The notes under the pieces were generated by a model. That model did not search any database, had not been told where the DNA came from, and saw nothing but the letters and a program-made list of their open reading frames with translations. This document shows, one piece after another, positions 6,881 to 16,360 of a DNA stretch of 42,134 nucleotides. Where the stretch lies: the NCBI GenBank assembly GCA_024640465.1, contig JAHEEX010000007.1, positions 1-42,134 of the forward strand, written 5' to 3'. A program made the position numbers and the translations under genes. The DNA is from Sphingobacteriales bacterium (GTDB taxonomy: Bacteria > Bacteroidota > Bacteroidia > Chitinophagales > Chitinophagaceae). Positions within the stretch are counted from its first letter, which is position 1. Each line of letters starts with the position of its first letter.

Positions 6881-7225
6881 TTATTTCCCTATGACTTTTT
6901 TACGATGGTTGAGGCCCCAGTTTCTAAGCGCTTCAATGACAGGTTCAAGCGATTTTGCATAAAGCGTAGTTTTATATTCAATAATTACAGGTAACTCATC
7001 GTAGACAGTCCTTTTTATAAGTTGATGCTCCTCTAAATCTTTTAACTCCTTTGCAAGTACTTTGGAAGTAATCTTTGGAACACTCCTTTCAATCTCCCTG
7101 AACCGATAATTACCTGATGAAATTGATATTAATATCATCAATTTCCATTTACCACTAATTACATCTAATGCATCCCTGACAGGCAGCATTGACGATGAAC
7201 ATTCTGTATGACTGGCTTTACTCAT
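6881..7225 (-). CDS. HxlR family transcriptional regulator
   Basis: At 114 aa this is a typical winged-helix HxlR protein: Cys9 in the N-terminal ECSSSMLPVRDALDVISGKW block, the GNYRFREIERSVPKITSKVL recognition region and the YDELPVIIEYKTT wing. The conserved N-terminal Cys acts as a thiol or electrophile sensor in several members (YodB, HypR type), so a redox- or quinone-responsive repressor is plausible. It is divergent from the DoxX/NAD(P)-binding pair, and a 14-bp palindrome lies in the gap, which suggests that it controls that pair and itself. Confidence 0.92.
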   Translation of the reverse strand: MSKASHTECSSSMLPVRDALDVISGKWKLMILISISSGNYRFREIERSVPKITSKVLAKELKDLEEHQLIKRTVYDELPVIIEYKTTLYAKSLEPVIEALRNWGLNHRKKVIGK

Positions 7226-7242
7226 TTCCCAGGTTTAGTTGC

Positions 7243-7256
7243 TTACCTTTAGGTAA
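7243..7256. promoter_or_regulatory. Palindromic operator candidate for the HxlR regulator
   Basis: TTACCTTTAGGTAA is a perfect 6-bp inverted repeat around two bases. It lies 18 bp upstream of the regulator start and 58 bp upstream of the divergent DoxX start. Short dyads in the shared gap are the usual binding sites of HxlR-type dimers. Assignment to this regulator is inferred from position. Confidence 0.55.
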
Positions 7257-7264
7257 CTGCTTTC

Positions 7265-7292
7265 TTTTGTATAGCAAATGTAAATACCTTTG
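7265..7292. promoter_or_regulatory. Overlapping divergent promoter elements (TAnnTTTG type)
   Basis: Plus strand: TACCTTTG at 7285-7292 fits the Bacteroidota -7 consensus and sits 22 bp ahead of the DoxX ATG, with a TTTG at 7266-7269 as a short-spaced -33. Minus strand: TACATTTG (7275-7282 reversed) faces the HxlR gene, with TTTG about 16 bp upstream of it. The two face away from each other beside the operator candidate. Spacings are shorter than the usual 17-21. Confidence 0.45.
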
Positions 7293-7313
7293 CATAATCA
7301 AACAAAAATAAAG

Positions 7314-7682
7314 ATGAATACAATACTCTGGATTACTCAAGGCATACTTGCCGCAATGTTCGCAATGGCGGGCACAATGAAATCAACCCAACCCATTGAC
7401 AAATTATTGAAATCAGGTGTTACCTGGGCGGACAGATTCCCTCTGACAACTGTTCGCATGATAGGTGTAAGCGAACTTCTTGGTGCATTGGGTCTAATTC
7501 TACCCTGGTTATTAAACATAGTCCCAATTTTAACACCGGTTGCAGCAAGTGGACTTGCGCTTGTTCAACTGTTTGCAATCTTCCACCATGCAAAACATAA
7601 GGAAGGCAAAGCCATTGTGTTTAATATAGTACTTCTTGCACTTGCTGCATTCGTTGCTTATGGCAGATTTAATTCTCTTTAA
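7314..7682 (+). CDS. DoxX-like membrane protein
   Basis: 122 residues from the ATG at 7314 (an upstream in-frame TTG at 7290 overlaps the promoter element and was not used). Four hydrophobic helices (about 4-22, 45-61, 66-88 and 98-114) and the RMIGVSELLGALGLILPW motif place it in the DoxX-like family. Small inner-membrane proteins of this family are often tied to redox or thiol stress. It is the first gene of a two-gene operon with the NAD(P)-binding protein 2 bp downstream, facing an HxlR regulator. That arrangement is common for quinone/electrophile response loci; the exact role is not known. Confidence 0.82.
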   Translation: MNTILWITQGILAAMFAMAGTMKSTQPIDKLLKSGVTWADRFPLTTVRMIGVSELLGALGLILPWLLNIVPILTPVAASGLALVQLFAIFHHAKHKEGKAIVFNIVLLALAAFVAYGRFNSL

Positions 7683-7684
7683 TT

Positions 7685-8320
7685 ATGACTATTACTGTTT
7701 TTGGAGCAAGTGGTGCTATTGGTAAATTGTTTATACAGAAAGCACTGGACATAGGACTCAAAGTAAGGGCATATATCCGCAATAATTCAAAGTTTGATTT
7801 GACGCATCATAATTTGGTAACCATAGAAGGCGAATTGGATGATTTCGAAAAAGTAAAATATGCAATTTCCGATGCTGATGCAGTGATTAGTACATTGGGC
7901 CCGCCACTCAAACGAAAGTATGATCTTTTTGCAGTCTTTGAAGGACACAAAAATATTGTAGCGGCAATGGAATTGAAGAAGATCAGACGGTTTATAACTA
8001 TTGCTACTCCTAGTGTTAAATCAACAGAAGACAAACCTTCATTGGTTACAAAAATGCCATCAATTATGGCAAAATTATTTTTCCCAAGCGCATACCAGGA
8101 AATTGTTCAAGTTGGAGAACTTGTAAAACAGTCTGCATTAGATTGGACAATTGTGAGATTCATTGCACCAAACAATAAACCAGGGACCGGAAAAGTAAAA
8201 GTGACATTTGGTGATAAAAAAATAAGCTGGGGAATTCCCCGTGCCGATATTGCAGAATTCTTATTAACTCAGGTAAATGACAAGCAATATATTCGATCTA
8301 TGCCGATCATTGGGAGTTAG
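7685..8320 (+). CDS. NAD(P)-binding (NmrA/atypical SDR) protein
   Basis: Starts 2 bp after the DoxX stop. The N-terminal GASGAIGK (residues 7-14) is a Rossmann dinucleotide-binding loop of the atypical SDR type, followed by ADAVISTLGPP and IRRFITIATPS strands. The classical YxxxK catalytic pair is not evident; SAYQEIVQVGE gives only a loose match. The 211-aa length fits flavin-reductase-like or NmrA-like members that reduce quinones or act as redox sensors. With DoxX and the HxlR regulator it forms a probable electrophile/redox response unit. Confidence 0.85.
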   Translation: MTITVFGASGAIGKLFIQKALDIGLKVRAYIRNNSKFDLTHHNLVTIEGELDDFEKVKYAISDADAVISTLGPPLKRKYDLFAVFEGHKNIVAAMELKKIRRFITIATPSVKSTEDKPSLVTKMPSIMAKLFFPSAYQEIVQVGELVKQSALDWTIVRFIAPNNKPGTGKVKVTFGDKKISWGIPRADIAEFLLTQVNDKQYIRSMPIIGS

Positions 8321-8698
8321 ATATTAAAATTGAATACTTTGTAATGATGATCGTACAGTTTGGTGGGATTTTTTAATGGTGATTATGAGATTGACTTGTG
8401 AAAAGTACACTATCAAAAAAGTAACCATCATTATAAAAAAAATTTGAGACTTCAACTATTTTAATCAAGGCTGCTACTTACACTTATATTGTTTCAATTG
8501 AGTCTGACTTTAAAATTTCAGCCAGGTGCTTTTATCTACTTCAGTTTTGGCTTTTGAATACAGCCAGTAAAAAGTTCTTAACTTCATCTGCAAAACAAGG
8601 CCAAACTGTTGTAATGGGCTGGAGATTATTAAATCCCCCACCATAAGCAATATTTTTACCTTGCCCGATGCATCTCTAACCTTAATTTAATTCGGAAA
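8321..8698. other. 378-bp intergenic stretch, one short minus-strand frame
   Basis: There is no tRNA, repeat or good terminator. The only notable item is a 44-codon frame on the minus strand (8510-8644), ATG to TAA, giving a product that ends in YSKAKTEVDKSTWLKF. It has no recognisable homology or upstream promoter and could be chance or an old remnant. Confidence 0.4.
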
Positions 8699-9811
8699 AT
8701 GAGTTCAAATTTACCAGGTTCAAAACCGCATTATCAAATTTTAGATGGCTTAAGAGGTGTTGCTTCGATAATGGTAGTTGCTTTCCATATTTTGGAAGCA
8801 AGTTCTACCAGCCATTTGGATCAAATTATTAATCACGGTTATTTGGCTGTGGATTTCTTTTTTTTACTTTCCGGTTATGTTATAGGTTATGCTTATGATG
8901 ATCGTTGGAAAACAATGCATATTAAAGACTTTTTTAAGAGAAGATTGATCAGGCTTCAACCAATGGTTGTAATGGGTATGATAATCGGTGCAATTTGTTT
9001 TTATTTTCAAGATTCGGTTTTGTGGCCGTCGATTCACGAAGTTCCTGTTTGGAAAATGTTATTGGTTATGCTCGTTGGTTTCACTTTGATTCCTTTGCCT
9101 GCTTCTATGGACATCAGGGGTTGGTCGGAAATGCATCCATTGAACGGCCCGGGTTGGTCATTATTTTATGAATACGTAGCGAATATTCTTTATGCATTGT
9201 TTATTAGAAAGTTTTCGAAAACGTTACTTTCAATTCTCGTTTTCCTTTCAGCTGTCGTTTTAATTCATGTAGCAATTACAAGTCCTACCGGTGATATCAT
9301 TGGTGGTTGGTCGCTTGATCCGGAACAAATACACATTGGTTTTGCGCGGGTAATGTATCCATTCTTTGCTGGATTGTTGCTCTTTCGGATGGGTAAATTA
9401 ATCCAGGTAAAAAATGCGTTTTTGCTTTGCAGTTTATTATTAATTATAGTCTTAGCCATGCCGAGAGTTGGCGGGAAGGAACACTTTTGGATGAATGGAC
9501 TCTATGATGCTGTTATTGTTATATTTGGCTTCCCTTTTATTGTATTTTTAGGCGCTAGCGGGAATATCGAAAGCAGATTTTATTCGAAAGTTTGCAAATT
9601 GTTTGGAGACATTTCCTATCCCATTTACATTACACATTATCCAATAATTTATATTTACACAGGTTGGGTAGCAACAAATAAAATCCAATTAAAAGATGCT
9701 ATTCCGGTAGGTTTAATTGTTTTTATATCCTGTATTGCAATTGGGTATATGTCTCTAAAATTATACGATGAGCCAGTGAGAAAATGGTTAAAAAATAAGC
9801 TAAAAAGTTAG
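8699..9811 (+). CDS. Acyltransferase family 3 membrane protein (OafA/YrhL type)
   Basis: 370 aa with about ten membrane helices. It begins with the family signature LDGLRGVASIMVVAFHIL, including the conserved His30, followed by GYLAVDFFFLLSGYVIGY and the FFKRRLIRLQPM motif with the catalytic-region arginines. Members move acyl groups (often acetyl) across or at the inner membrane onto surface sugars, O-antigen or peptidoglycan. No C-terminal SGNH domain is attached. It stands alone between two gene-poor gaps with no glycan genes nearby, so the acceptor cannot be guessed. Confidence 0.9.
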   Translation: MSSNLPGSKPHYQILDGLRGVASIMVVAFHILEASSTSHLDQIINHGYLAVDFFFLLSGYVIGYAYDDRWKTMHIKDFFKRRLIRLQPMVVMGMIIGAICFYFQDSVLWPSIHEVPVWKMLLVMLVGFTLIPLPASMDIRGWSEMHPLNGPGWSLFYEYVANILYALFIRKFSKTLLSILVFLSAVVLIHVAITSPTGDIIGGWSLDPEQIHIGFARVMYPFFAGLLLFRMGKLIQVKNAFLLCSLLLIIVLAMPRVGGKEHFWMNGLYDAVIVIFGFPFIVFLGASGNIESRFYSKVCKLFGDISYPIYITHYPIIYIYTGWVATNKIQLKDAIPVGLIVFISCIAIGYMSLKLYDEPVRKWLKNKLKS

Positions 9812-10140
9812 AAAAATATTCATAAAATTTGGAATATTTGGTCATTTTAGCTTCCTGCATTTTGTACATTACTTTAAAAAAATCATCTCTATATTACAAT
9901 AGATAAAATTGATGAAACCAGTTGGCCTTTTATATTTATGGAATTTGCCTCTTTTATCTTATTCTATTTTATTAGACAGTGATCCAATCTACAAGCCTTG
10001 GAGGCATTCATTTTAAATATTACCTTCGGAAATCTGAAAACTTCCGTCAGTGACTGTTTGCAGATTTGAAATACGAAAATTCAATTGGTATTGAATATAG
10101 CAAATAGCAATACATCTACGGCAATTCAAAATAACATATT
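9812..10140. other. 329-bp intergenic stretch with one hairpin
   Basis: An AT-rich hairpin lies at its left edge. A 34-codon frame (9912-10016, ATG to TAA) was seen but has no recognisable features. No repeats or RNA genes were noticed. Confidence 0.4.
9814..9839. terminator. AT-rich hairpin after the acyltransferase gene
   Basis: AAATATTC (9814-9821) pairs perfectly with GAATATTT (9832-9839) across a 10-base loop, 3 bp after the stop codon. The stem is weak (one G-C pair) and only a short T-run follows, so termination is possible but not certain. Confidence 0.35.
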
Positions 10141-10710
10141 ATGGCAACCGGGAAAAAAAAGGAATTAACTCCAAAGCAAACTGAAGAATTGCTCAGGACA
10201 TTAAAGGAACGTTTTGAGAAGCACATGAACCGTCATACAGATCTTCAATGGTCAAAAGTGCAGGCAAGGCTGGAAACTAATACTGGAAAACTGTGGTCGC
10301 TCAATGAAATGGAAAGAACTGGCGGTGAACCGGATGTTGTTGGCTTTGATAAAAATGCCGGGGAGTACATTTTTTATGATTGTTCAGTAGAAACTCCCAC
10401 AGGAAGAAGAAGTCTTTGTTATGACCGGGATGGACTTGAATCCAGGAAAGAATTTAAACCAGTAAATAGTGCTATCGATTTGGCCAGTGAAATGGGCATT
10501 GAACTATTGACTGAAGAACAATATCGTTACTTACATAAACTGGGAAAATTTGATACCAAAACATCCAGTTGGTTAAAAACACCCGCAGATATCAGAAAAC
10601 TGGACGGTTCCATTTTTGGTGATTTCCGTTTCGGGACTGTTTTCATTTATCACAATGGTCCGCAATCTTACTACGCAGGAAGGGGATTTCGTGGATCACT
10701 CAGAATTTGA
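10141..10710 (+). CDS. DUF4256 domain-containing protein
   Basis: The whole 189-residue protein fits the DUF4256 family. It has a helical N-terminus (LTPKQTEELLRTLKERFEKH), then GEPDVVGFD and FYDCSVETPTGRRSLCYDR, the TEEQYRYLHKLGKFDTKTSS stretch and a C-terminal FRFGTVFIYHNG segment. Family members are soluble proteins of about this length with no known function. The gene stands alone, with about 330 bp upstream and 190 bp downstream free of genes. The assignment rests on recalled family sequence patterns. Confidence 0.8.
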   Translation: MATGKKKELTPKQTEELLRTLKERFEKHMNRHTDLQWSKVQARLETNTGKLWSLNEMERTGGEPDVVGFDKNAGEYIFYDCSVETPTGRRSLCYDRDGLESRKEFKPVNSAIDLASEMGIELLTEEQYRYLHKLGKFDTKTSSWLKTPADIRKLDGSIFGDFRFGTVFIYHNGPQSYYAGRGFRGSLRI

Positions 10711-10903
10711 TTTATTTCTCGTATAGTGCTAAAAAATCTTTTAAAAATAAGACTGCCGGGAAAAGGATAACTCGCAGGTTGATTTATTAATGATGGCATT
10801 ATTTAATGAACTGGAGCACTAATTGAAGATTAATTTCTTTGTTCTTAATTAAAGTGTAAGTGAGTTTATACCTTTTATTGATTCACCTCATAAATTGTGA
10901 ATT

Positions 10904-11227
10904 ATGTTCTTAACGGATACCCTTTGGTTTGAAATAGCTGTCGTTAGTATAATTTTTGCATTAGGGAATATATTGATGGGACATTTTGAAGAAAGGACTC
11001 CTAAATACCGGAGAGTTGGCAAATATATTTTAACTCTTTTGATTGTATGTTGTATTTCATATTTTTTCGGCAGAATAGCTTCTATGGCTTTTTTAGCATC
11101 CTTCATTATTCCCTTGTTATATGTTCACGCATATTATTTACCCAGGAAAAAAGGTATAAATGGTTGGACCGGAGAACCCAAAGGGAAATATTATGAATTT
11201 CGAAATTGGGATAAGAATATATTTTAA
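10904..11227 (+). CDS. Small hypothetical membrane protein (107 aa)
   Basis: Three hydrophobic segments (about residues 8-26, 41-57 and 60-77) followed by a basic loop (YLPRKKGINGW) and a polar, charged C-terminal tail (GEPKGKYYEFRNWDKNIF). No family is recognised. An ATG opens the frame and no better start was seen. The downstream acetyltransferase starts 50 bp later on the same strand, so cotranscription is possible. Confidence 0.55.
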   Translation: MFLTDTLWFEIAVVSIIFALGNILMGHFEERTPKYRRVGKYILTLLIVCCISYFFGRIASMAFLASFIIPLLYVHAYYLPRKKGINGWTGEPKGKYYEFRNWDKNIF

Positions 11228-11276
11228 AATAAATTGTAAAAAGAACATTTAAGACAATAGCAGAAAAATACAATGT

Positions 11277-11801
11277 ATGGAGAATATAGAAATTGTCAAA
11301 GTAAGTGTTGATGACATTGCACAATTGCAAATTATTTGCAAACAAACTTTTTTTGAAACATATGCTGACGGAAATACGGAAGAAAATATGCAAAAATATT
11401 TGGATGAGTCTTTTTCGTTAGAGAATTTAGCTGCTGAACTGGCAAACCCCAATACACAATTGTTTTTTGCCAGGCTTGATCAAAAACCTATTGGATATGT
11501 AAAAATTAATTTTGGTGAAGCTCAAACGGAATTAAAATATCAAAAATCACTGGAGATTGAACGCATTTATGTTTTGAAAGATTTTCACGGGAAGCGTGTT
11601 GGACAAATCTTGTTTGATAAGGCTTTTGAAATTGCCCTGCAGACAAAAGCGGATTTTTTATGGCTGGGTGTATGGGAAAAAAACCCAAAAGCAATATATT
11701 TCTATAAGCGAAACGGTTTTGTTGAATTTGACAGACATATTTTCAAATTAGGCGATGACCTGCAAACGGATATAATGATGAAATTAACTTTGGCAAATTA
11801 A
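11277..11801 (+). CDS. GNAT acetyltransferase, PaiA-like
   Basis: The 174-residue protein is a complete single GNAT domain. The acetyl-CoA pyrophosphate loop is IERIYVLKDFHGKRVGQILF (about residues 96-115), followed by FLWLGVWEKNPKAIYFYKRN, and it closes with FKLGDDLQTDIMMKL. The QTDIMM ending and the N-terminal QTFFETYADGN block resemble the PaiA spermidine/spermine acetyltransferase branch, but a general small-amine or protein acetyltransferase remains possible. A strong terminator shared with katG follows. Confidence 0.85.
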   Translation: MENIEIVKVSVDDIAQLQIICKQTFFETYADGNTEENMQKYLDESFSLENLAAELANPNTQLFFARLDQKPIGYVKINFGEAQTELKYQKSLEIERIYVLKDFHGKRVGQILFDKAFEIALQTKADFLWLGVWEKNPKAIYFYKRNGFVEFDRHIFKLGDDLQTDIMMKLTLAN

Positions 11802-11902
11802 ACTCCCACAAAAAATAACTCCATTTAAAGTAGTTATTTTCAAAAATTTGGCTCTTCCTTTTAGGAGATGTCATTAAAAAATATTGTTTGAAGTAAATAA
11901 AA

Positions 11903-11934
11903 AAAGAGGTGGCTTGTTAACAGGCCACCTCTTT
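11903..11934. terminator. Bidirectional terminator between the GNAT gene and katG
   Basis: AAAGAGGTGGC (11903-11913) pairs perfectly over 11 bases with GCCACCTCTTT (11924-11934) around a 10-base loop. The stem is flanked by an A-run on the left and T-rich sequence on the right, so it can end transcripts of both convergent genes. Confidence 0.85.
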
Positions 11935-11958
11935 ATCTTGAATAAAACTACGCTTATA

Positions 11959-14511
<2,553 letters not shown>

Positions 14512-15246
14512 ATGGTATTTAAAGTCTTACCGGTAATTGATATAATGATTGACTTATATAAACAGCCGTTATCGATTGATAGATTTCAGGCGTATATAAA
14601 ATTGCTCCAGGGAGAAACAAAAGGGAACCTGGCATTTCCCATAAGTGGTTTCAACCCGATGGCAAAAGAGCATATACTGGAAAAGCTTAGGGAATTAAAA
14701 AACCTGGAGGCCGAAAAAAATATGACGGAAGCATTGTCTGCACTGAATGACAAGGTTAGTGGACAATTTTCAAATCGAAGTTTCCATGTAGCCCTCAATT
14801 TATCGGATGACCTTAAGGGAGGTTGGACAAACCGATTTACAAGTGATTATGACAGTAAATTCAACTTTAATGGGCTTATCAGCAGGGATTTTTGCACACC
14901 GATCTTTTGGTCAAGTGAAAATTACTCGAAAACTATCATTAAACAAAGAACCCTGGAATATGCATTAAGGACAATTTACCGGCTTACATATCCTGGACCC
15001 AGGACATTGGAAGAACATGTATTGCAGGAAAGATATGTGGCCAATACTGTAGGGATTAAAAATAAATACGTGATGGGGGACTTTGCTGAACTTAACAATT
15101 TCTTTGTTGTAAATAAGCAGTCTACAGACTATCATATTATTTTCAACTTTTTTTATGGAGATGAGGGATCATTGTCTCTGGGATTTCCCGCCTATGGTAT
15201 TAACACTGATTTTACTGGTTTTGATTACGCAGCCGGTCTAACATAA
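14512..15246 (+). CDS. Hypothetical protein (244 aa)
   Basis: No family is recognised. From the ATG at 14512 (an upstream TTG at 14479 is the alternative) the protein opens with a hydrophobic stretch (VFKVLPVIDIMIDLYKQP). It continues with a helical, Leu/Glu/Lys-rich segment with coiled-coil character (KEHILEKLRELKNLEAEKN, about 55-75). A C-terminal half rich in Tyr and Phe ends in FFYGDEGSLSLGFPAYGI. The N-terminal stretch lacks a cleavage site, so a cytoplasmic location is more likely. It is alone, divergent from katG, and followed by a weak hairpin. Confidence 0.6.
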   Translation: MVFKVLPVIDIMIDLYKQPLSIDRFQAYIKLLQGETKGNLAFPISGFNPMAKEHILEKLRELKNLEAEKNMTEALSALNDKVSGQFSNRSFHVALNLSDDLKGGWTNRFTSDYDSKFNFNGLISRDFCTPIFWSSENYSKTIIKQRTLEYALRTIYRLTYPGPRTLEEHVLQERYVANTVGIKNKYVMGDFAELNNFFVVNKQSTDYHIIFNFFYGDEGSLSLGFPAYGINTDFTGFDYAAGLT

Positions 15247-15325
15247 AAGGGAAAATAATGAGATGAAAGATTCAGGGAAGGGTATTTTTTTTCAATAGTT
15301 GTCTTTCTAATAATGTAAAGCTCCA

Positions 15326-15342
15326 AAAACCTGTTTGGTTTT
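15326..15342 (+). terminator. Weak hairpin with nearby T-run
   Basis: AAAACC (15326-15331) pairs with GGTTTT (15337-15342) across 5 bases, and a run of seven T starts 6 bp later. Possible terminator for the gene ending at 15246, though it lies 80 bp away. Confidence 0.3.
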
Positions 15343-15422
15343 AATGCTTTTTTTAAATTTAAAAAAGGATTGGAAAATCAATTCGTACTCTTTTATATTT
15401 CAATCCGGAAAATGAACCTGAC

Positions 15423-15713
15423 ATGAAAGAAGAGAAAATTCAAACACTCCACCCACTTCCTGGAAAAATAAATAAGCGTATTTCACTTGAAAAATATACC
15501 CTGATAAAGGATAATATTTTAGCCATTTTGAAAGAAGGCGATTTGTCGCATACGGAGCTTATGGAGAGATTATACAACAATGTTAAAGATGTTTTTGAAG
15601 GGGGTATACAATGGCATGGCGAAGTGGTAAAACTTGATTTAGAAGCCAGGAAAATAATTGAACGAACCCGATCAAAACCTGAAAAATATCATATCAACTC
15701 TAAGAAAAGTTAA
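15423..15713 (+). CDS. DUF6958 family protein
   Basis: 96 residues with the pattern of the DUF6958 family: an N-terminal IQTLHPLPGK, then ISLEKYTLIKDNILAIL, a helix-turn-helix-like SHTELMERLYNNV, and a WHGEVVKLDLEARKIIERTR block, closing with YHINS. The last part reads like a winged-helix wing (helix, then two strands). The function of the family is not known; a small DNA-binding or protein-binding role is only suggested by fold. The gene stands alone. The ATG at 15423 is the only sensible start. Confidence 0.72.
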   Translation: MKEEKIQTLHPLPGKINKRISLEKYTLIKDNILAILKEGDLSHTELMERLYNNVKDVFEGGIQWHGEVVKLDLEARKIIERTRSKPEKYHINSKKS

Positions 15714-16000
15714 TTACTATGCTGTATAAGTGGAGTTATAAGAATTTGATTTATCCATCCAACTATTAATAACCACTTTCCTGAATAGTTTTGCTGAATC
15801 AATTTTTAAATTGACTGAAATCAAATATTATTTACAGAAAATAGTTTGATTCATGTATTAAAAAACCTATATTCAAGTATCTGAATGTAACGAAGGTTAA
15901 CTTCTGGTAAAATGGTAATATGTTAATGTAAGATCCGGTATCTCCTGATTATGCCAATACAAGCCCTGTGTGTTTTTTCATAAACGATAAAAAGATCAAC

Positions 16001-16351
16001 ATGGCAAATCACATCATTTTCATCCTGGGTACCAGGCCAAATGAAACTCATCCGGACAATAGGGATTTAATTTTATCTGACGGGGGAGATTCAAGAGTTA
16101 ACCACGGTGATACTGTTTTTTGGGTCAATATGGTACCTTCCATCACATCGTTTAGAATTACGGATGATAACCTGCATTCTGATGTTTTTAATCCTGATCC
16201 GCTTCAAATTCCAGGCTCCGGAAATTGGTCCGGAACAGTAAGAAAAAAAGACAAAAAAGATAAAGGAAAACATGAAGAGACTTATACCATCTGTTTTACA
16301 CAAGATGGACAAACCTTTAGTTACGATCCCATTATCAAAGTGAATCCATAA
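16001..16351 (+). CDS. Small beta-sandwich protein (cupredoxin-like), neighbour of the cyclase
   Basis: 116 residues from the ATG at 16001 (the GTG at 15968 is less likely). It has no signal peptide. The layout is all-beta: a strand (HIIFILG), then RVNHGDTVFWVNMVPSITSF, ITDDNLHSDVFNPDPLQIPG, NWSGTV, a lysine-rich loop (KKDKKDKGKHEE) and the closing YTICFTQDG and YDPIIKVNP strands. The GDTVxWxN entry and the final strands recall a cupredoxin fold, but no type 1 copper ligand set is visible, so metal binding is doubtful. It ends 9 bp ahead of the adenylate cyclase gene. A joint role as partner or ligand-binding subunit is an inference from that spacing. Confidence 0.6.
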   Translation: MANHIIFILGTRPNETHPDNRDLILSDGGDSRVNHGDTVFWVNMVPSITSFRITDDNLHSDVFNPDPLQIPGSGNWSGTVRKKDKKDKGKHEETYTICFTQDGQTFSYDPIIKVNP

Positions 16352-16360
16352 ATACATCAG

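Noticed and set aside
9912-10016. 34-codon plus-strand frame
   Set aside because: Too short, with no recognisable features and no supporting promoter; chance openness is likely in AT-rich DNA.
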